Assembly: GCA_021234535.1 (NCBI GenBank)
Contig: CM037843.1
Coordinates: forward strand, 19,809,911 to 19,873,910
Length of the DNA stretch: 64,000 nucleotides
Reading direction: 5' to 3'
From: Stichopus chloronotus
Lineage: Eukaryota > Echinodermata > Holothuroidea > Aspidochirotida > Stichopodidae
Part shown: positions 58,791 through 64,000 of the stretch, in pieces
Numbering within the stretch: position 1 is the first letter of the stretch
Layout: each line of letters begins with the position of its first letter
The notes under the pieces: model-generated
Database searches by the model: none
Told to the model about the DNA's origin: nothing
What the model saw: the letters and a program-made list of their open reading frames with translations, nothing else
Position numbers and translations under genes: made by a program

Positions 58791-61189
58791 TGAATTTCAA
58801 ACAGTTGGATTCAAACTAGTTATATAGGAATTGCTGATTGCATAAAGCTGCACAAAGAAAACAGTGTACTGCAGATCCATTTCATGATTACAAAATGCAA
58901 ACTATGTCACAGGTTAATGACTGCCAAAAAGTAACATTCTAATCTCAGAAAAATTTAATTCGTAACAATGAGACATATGTACAGTGATTCACCTGGAAAA
59001 GCTTGAATTACAAAAACTGTAGGAATTATCCCTCGTCAAGCCAGTGCAGTTAAGTTTTTAGGCACATCCTTTAAAAGAAACTTAGAATTTCTAAACACCT
59101 GGTGTAAGCCCTTTACACATATGACAGTGACATCACCGAAGATAAGAATTGGAAGCCTATTTTCTGTCCATCTTAATCGGCTTAAATGCTGCTTCTCAAT
59201 AGAGAGGTTGCCCATGTTGCCCCTCCCAGATCTCCTTGATGCTATGTTGCCCTTCTCCCATCCCTTCTCAATATGCAGGGAATGACATTTTCTGAAGTGC
59301 TGCATATACCACTTTAAGACAATGATTACACTGGTAGCAGAATCCAACATGACCCCTTTGCATATGAATTGCTTTAACGTGTAAGCGAACCGTAGAAGAC
59401 GGAAATCTTACTCCCTTCCAAGGAATGTTACATGTCATCGTTAAGCTTGGACAATATCCCCTTGATAATTAAATGGAGACGATAATAACTACCAGTAAAA
59501 CTTACAGTCTTAAGAAACATTGAAACGCTTTTCGACGATATTTCTTATGTTTCTTGTTCCTGGTTTCGACTTCCCTTCGACTGGGCTATCAAGGTGTCAC
59601 GCATTGCATGACAACACCAATAAAGTTTGCAGGTAGGTAAAATCTCACTTGTGAATTTGTGCAAAAATGAACGCTTTAGTTCTCCCCATCATCTAACCAT
59701 CGTCTGATTTGGGAGTGAATTTTCTGCACATTGAGAGCTAGAACTAAACAGATATGATTATTCATATGACTGCTTTTATCTTTAACCATAATCAATGGAT
59801 ATACTAAGGCAAACAGCAAATTAACCCTAGTAGTCACACAAAAGGTCTGTTGATGTTACATTAAGCTTACAGATCTGGTGCTGCTAAGTGCAGCACACAC
59901 AAAGCCATGTATAAAAACTGTGACACTGGTATCTTCTTCGTTTTAATTGAAAATCGTTTCTAAAATGTGTTTCTCTGTTTCATTTTACCAAGCTTTCAGT
60001 GAATGTTGGTTACTTCCTGCTGTAACAGAGCTCAAGTTTCATGGTTGTCCGTTTGTCGGGGACACTAGAATTCCATCAAAAACCACAAGTTAAAAACTGC
60101 TTGTCAGATGAACAACCATTTTCTTTTCTCCAAAGGAATTAAAAACACAGCTTATTTTCATCTGAGTCGAGACCAAACTGCTCTCCAACCGACTCTTCCA
60201 ACTTTTATCACTGTTTTGGAGCAACTACATTTCCTTGCAGACGACAAAAAAACAGTGGAATGGTTGCATGAAGGACGACCATAAAATTTTCTGACAATCT
60301 GACAATCCTAACTATTGACATTCAATCTTTTTGGTTGTCTTAAAGGATGAGATGTACTTGTGAGCAAGACTACACTGAACAATAGTAGCTGGCCTACCCC
60401 TCCAAGTGAGCCACAGACACTATGTGCACTTCAAGTGACATACTGAAATTATGAACCAAAAAACAGTCCCAAATGTTTGACAGATTACAGTCAGTTTCAA
60501 TCCAATATTTCCAATGTGTGTTTTTAAAATTTTCCCTCGAGTCTAGTCTATGAGCCATAATCGTTGCATATTATTGCAGGGGTGTAGATTCATTTCAAGG
60601 TGGAAGGAGGGACCCTTTCACCATTTGGAAATCACTATTCTGAGGTAGGGGTCTAAGAGGGGAGCTTGGAAGGTCTCTATGTGGTAAATGGTGCAATATT
60701 TTGGCACGACTCAGCATTAAAAAATATATGGTCATTACATGGCTACAACCTTGAATTATAACATAGTAAACATTGACTATTTACGTCAAGAAGTGACACA
60801 ATATTCTATACTTTAATCATTGATCACAGTTTTAGGTTTCATCACTTTGAAAAAAAGTGGTGGGGGGAAGGACTTAGATGTCCCCTTCCGATAGTGGGGC
60901 GAACATTTCTTCCCCCTGATGCCCTACTGCATGTTTTCGGTTCACTGGAGAAAGTTATGTTGAGCTTTTCTGGCAATTTTTTTTTTTTTTTTGGTCTTGG
61001 CCTGTTATGTCAAGTTGTGCTATAATTAAAATTTGTATAAAGAATGTTCTGCCCTCACAGAAATTAATCTCTTCCTTTGTACTTCATTTCTCCTGGTATT
61101 GCACTGACCATTTAAATCTTCTAACATTGTACCCTGTATTTGTTTTCACCGATTCCAGTCTCTAGGATTCTGAAAGACACGTTTCCCCA
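58791..61189. other. Intronic-looking stretch, no exon recognised
   Basis: Lies inside the long presumed intron of the minus-strand gene. A 104-codon minus frame at 59036-59350 has no splice support. A GTTTGCAG|GTAGGT donor-like site occurs on plus at 59630. A G-rich AGGTGGAAGGAGGG block near 60598 and a GGGGGGAAGG block near 60862 resemble other purine-rich repeat pieces. A 16-base T run lies near 60980. Confidence 0.35.
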
Positions 61190-61510
61190 CCTTCCAGGAA
61201 TAAAGGTTCCGGCATTTTCCTGGGAATCAATTTGCATGACTTTTCCAGGATGGAACAAAGAATATCAATCTGACTGACATCTTAAGTGAAGTATAACAGC
61301 AAAAACTAAAGCAACATAAGGTGCAGAGAGTAATACTAGTGGGGAACACATTTTGATGTTAGAAGTGTAAAAGAGAGAATGCAACTTTGGGAAACTTTTT
61401 ATGACTTTTCTAGGACTTCAGACAAGTTCCTTGAATTTCAAATCGTTTCCAGGCTTTCAAATAAAATTATCCTAAATTTCATGACATTCCAAGACTTCTC
61501 ATGACTGTAG
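61190..61510. repeat. CATGACTTTTCCAGG-type dispersed repeat
   Basis: Repeats phrases such as CATGACTTTTCCAGGAT, ATGACTTTTCTAGGACTT and TTTCATGACATTCCAAGACTT. Same family texture as 9025-9300. Confidence 0.45.
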
Positions 61511-61611
61511 GAAGCCTGCAAAATCGCTACAATGATTGAAAATGCTGTTGATTGAAAACCATGTGTGGTCATATTTGTGAAAGCAAAGAGAAACCAAAAC
61601 CCAGAACTTAC

Positions 61612-61693
61612 CACCATCCATGACAATTCCTTCGCTCTCAATCCTATACCCAAGTCGAGCGGCTGGCGCCACAGGTGATTTGGCAATGACCAA
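61612..61693 (-). CDS. Internal exon of the 54.5-62.8 kb minus-strand gene
   Basis: The best-bordered exon in the window. On minus, TTTTTTTGCAG| ends at 61694 and the exon closes at GATGGTG|GTAAGTTC, so both splice sites are near consensus. In phase 0 it encodes LVIAKSPVAPAARLGY, then RIESEGIVMDG, and leaves one base of the next Gly codon. That base plus the first two of the 55.6-kb exon give GGA. Other frames are also open over 82 bases, but phase agreement with exons on both sides favours this one. I do not recognise the family. The PVAPAARLGY turn-rich stretch is not a motif I can name. Confidence 0.55.
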
Positions 61694-62715
61694 CTGCAAA
61701 AAAATGAACGAAGAATATAATCAGTCAGTCACGCAACAGACCAAGCATTCTGGGTACCATCAACCCTAGTACAAAAAGCTGGGGGGTGGAAAGGAAAGAG
61801 GAATGCAGGCAAGAGGGAGAAATATATATAATGCACTCTTGAAAAGTTTCTGTGACTGAAATTTCCAAAATTTCCATTGGTTCACATTTTCTGATGTTTC
61901 TTCTGCAAAGTCTCATGTAAGAACCATCTAGATGACGCCTAAAAAAATTACTCAGACAGGAAATGTGGACTGCTTTACTTTGAGGTTTAAGATATATTTT
62001 TAAAACCTGGATGCATGCGGCTCCAGCTAGAGTGCAAAAAAGCAACGAGGGAAAAGACGGCCCCATGCACTGCAACTGCCTTTCCAGAGATGATGTCAAT
62101 CTAATATAATGTCAACTGGTCGAAAACAAGCACTCGTACGACCTAAGTCACGTATACTGGAGCACTGGGTTAGCGATGCACTTTCATAAGAAAGACCTAC
62201 AATAATCTGATACACATGATAACGATTAAAAGATGCAATGAGAAACTGGCCACCCTCTCTAATCCTCCTCAAAACTTCTGCTATGAAATCATAAGCAAGG
62301 CTGGAATAAACAAAATGTTCCGAACACGTCACAAGTAGTTGGCCCTGCCAATTGAATATATGCATGGATATACACAGCATTTAAGCACAGTCTTGACCTT
62401 TTTGCAGCAAAGTCCTATCAAGTGCAGTAATTTTACATACACATAAATATACATATATGTGGGTGAGTACGTAGGTGAGTCGGTTATGTGTTTGATCTAA
62501 GACAGGCAAGAAGAGTTCACTATTGGTTTCAATACGTGGGCGTACTATGCATGCTGGGCATTGAAGATAATACATTTGTGCTCAGTGCAAATAGTATAAC
62601 AAACTAAATAGTAGCTATTCAATATCCCCAGTTCACAGTTAGTTTAAATTTTTCCTTAAGTGTTAGAAGATGAAAATGGGGGGGGGGGGTCAGCACGACA
62701 CCACCTGGATCATAC
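61694..62715. other. Presumed intron between two minus-strand exons
   Basis: No further exon seen. Minus frames at 61725-62099 (124 codons) and 62096-62380 are unsupported by splice sites. A short ATACATAAATATACATATATG run lies near 62435. Confidence 0.35.
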
Positions 62716-62813
62716 CATCATCCCATCATTATCTTCCATTGCATAGAGGGCAGCATATCCTTGACAGTCAATAATCCTATGTTGATAACTTCTGCCAATA
62801 TGTCTGACATGAG
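62716..62813 (-). CDS. Internal exon of the 54.5-62.8 kb minus-strand gene (most upstream found)
   Basis: On minus, after CCCGTAG| (ending at 62814), two bases finish a codon and 32 codons follow, including RSYQHRIIDCQGYAALYAME and ending DNDGMM at donor ATG|GTATGA. It ends in phase 0, as the next exon (61693) requires. The encoded peptide is compact and mixed, like a folded domain. The acceptor is weak, and a nearby TTGGCAG| 20 bases in is an alternative start that keeps the same frame. No further upstream exon could be found before the window ends. Confidence 0.4.
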
Positions 62814-63018
62814 CTACGGGTTTTAACAGCAATGTCACATGCAAGGTCACTCTATTTGTGTTGCCCAAAGTTTGCAAAATGGAAATTCGATCCCTTCAGT
62901 GGTCTAAAGCATAGTTTGATGCCAATCATCAATGACAGACAGAGCAAACTGTTTCAAATCTTACATCCAAAACATAGTGTCCAGGGATGAGAGATTATGA
63001 CTTTTCCTCTATCTTGTG

Positions 63019-63290
63019 CAGGCTTCCTCAATTAAATTTTCTGAAGCACCACATTACAAAATGTTTCTGATATAATGCGCCACTGATTGTCGTCCTGGGG
63101 GAGGGGTATAAGGGGAGAGGGTGTCTCCCTCCCCTTTTGAAAATCAGTCTGTGGGAAGAACTAGATATATTTGCCTATCTTTGAGACAGAATAACTCTTG
63201 TCAGAAAAGTTATAAAAAAGTCAATTTTTGCGACAATCAAAACCACATCGCGCTCCACAAGTGGCGCTCGCTGCTATTTGAGGAAGCCTG
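63019..63290. mobile_element. hAT-like MITE
   Basis: CAGGCTTCCTCAA (63019-63031) is the exact reverse complement of TTGAGGAAGCCTG (63278-63290). It is flanked by ATCTTGTG (63011-63018) and ATCTAGTG (63291-63298), an 8-bp target duplication with one mismatch. Ends starting CAGG and 8-bp duplications are the hallmarks of hAT elements. The 272-bp body has a GGGGGAGGGG..CTCCCTCCCC purine/pyrimidine inverted block and no coding capacity. Confidence 0.8.
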
Positions 63291-63298
63291 ATCTAGTG

Positions 63299-64000
63299 AA
63301 CACAGCATTGTTCACACTTAAGAACGCACCTGTATTTCAAGTCTGCAAGGACAATTAATTCTTGTAGTGTGGATGCTCGCGCACTTGTACTTCAAGTCCA
63401 CATGCATTCTCAATAATAGCCAGGCAGGCTCCCTTTTGGAGTTCCTTCAATTCCCTTGTATTCTTAACAAATGTAATGTGAACCCTCGTGGCCTAAGTGG
63501 TGAAGCGAGATGGCTGAGATAGTAGCTGGCCCATCAAAATGTAAACAGCTGATTTGACCATGTCACACATGCACACGGCATTAATCCTGCAAAGCGTACA
63601 TATTAAGAAGCTAACTTGTTCTTACATGTGAACCAGTCACGTTCTTAACTAGATAATCCTCCATGCGGACTTAATATCAATAAGTACAATTGCGTTCTTT
63701 AATGTAAACAAGGCCAATAGCACAGCAGAACTTGGCCTCAAAATAAAATGTTATCATTCACATTTTTATGAAAGCCAACTTTTAATCAGCAGGACCTGAA
63801 CCTAGATATGATGTAAGGAAAAGATTGTGGTCCATCTCTGGTCACGATCTCAGGGTTTGAAAATCATCATATTGGGGGGACCTCAAAACAATCATTCCAA
63901 GACATTAGCAGGGCATTGCCAAAGATGATGGCAACTATTTGTTTACACAAGTCATGAATCTTTGCTACCACAATATTTAGAGGTTTTCATCAAGCTGCCA
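63299..64000. other. Non-coding stretch at window end
   Basis: No exon recognised, although the minus-strand gene should continue beyond here. An A-box-like GTGGCCTAAGTGGTGAAGCG near 63489 has no B box. Confidence 0.35.

Noticed and set aside
60578..60930. hAT-like element starting CAGGGGTGTAGA
   Set aside because: The best partner end (TTCTTCCCCCTG near 60912) matches poorly and the flanks show no 8-bp duplication.
61725..62099. 124-codon minus-strand frame next to the 61.6-kb exon
   Set aside because: The exon has its own strong acceptor at 61694, so this frame would be intronic. No donor or domain supports it.
63485..63540. tRNA-like A box GTGGCCTAAGTGGTGAAGCG
   Set aside because: No B box follows within 100 bases and no cloverleaf can be drawn. 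At most it is a decayed SINE head.
1..64000. A multi-gene novel system such as a defence island or biosynthetic cluster
   Set aside because: The window is repeat-rich animal DNA with scattered exon candidates and no clustering of related genes. The ribozyme-bearing retroelement is the only system-like feature seen.

Overview
This is an AT-rich stretch of animal nuclear DNA, not bacterial or phage. There are no operons, no ribosome-binding sites and no long intact reading frames. Instead there are short open segments bounded by GT/AG splice-like sites, many decayed interspersed repeats, microsatellites and inverted-repeat (MITE) elements. The mix fits a marine deuterostome invertebrate (echinoderm or hemichordate-like): a Penelope-like retroelement, a tRNA-derived SINE with an ATT tail, and a repeat built on TGACCTTTGACCT. 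That placement is inference; no marker gene fixes the species. No tRNA, rRNA, CRISPR array or complete protein-coding gene was recognised.

Layout. 0-6 kb: repeat copies, including an 858-bp inverted-repeat element (4.87-5.73 kb). 7.6-9.3 kb: a locally duplicated repeat around a DR1-bearing repeat. 10.6-10.8 kb: a convincing minus-strand terminal exon. 11.4-11.8 kb: the SINE. 12.2-12.7 and 43.1-44.4 kb: copies of a repeat with an internal period of about 140 bp. 13.7 kb: a minus-strand open segment that may be a terminal exon. 17.2-18.1 and 31.4-31.8 kb: arrays of the TGACCTTTGACCT repeat. 28.3-29.0, 33.6-34.2, 45.0-45.4, 48.0-48.2 and 63.0-63.3 kb: non-autonomous DNA transposons. 37.4-38.1 kb: a minisatellite of about 30-bp units with a higher-order period near 182 bp. 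53.3-54.1 kb: degenerate CATC-rich repeat.

54.5-62.8 kb on the minus strand holds the best gene evidence: four short exons whose splice sites and reading phases join into one frame ending in a stop. This is the 3' end of an unrecognised protein-coding gene. Its largest intron contains the most interesting element: the 3' end of a Penelope-like retroelement. It has a Cys-rich linker and a GIY-YIG endonuclease with two in-frame stops. About 100 bases after the ORF there is a near-complete hammerhead ribozyme core, and then a self-complementary TACG microsatellite.

Most isolated open frames of 60-140 codons here are what chance gives in 64 kb of six-frame sequence. I list only those with splice-like borders or recognisable content, and I keep confidence low where nothing but open frame and codon texture supports them.
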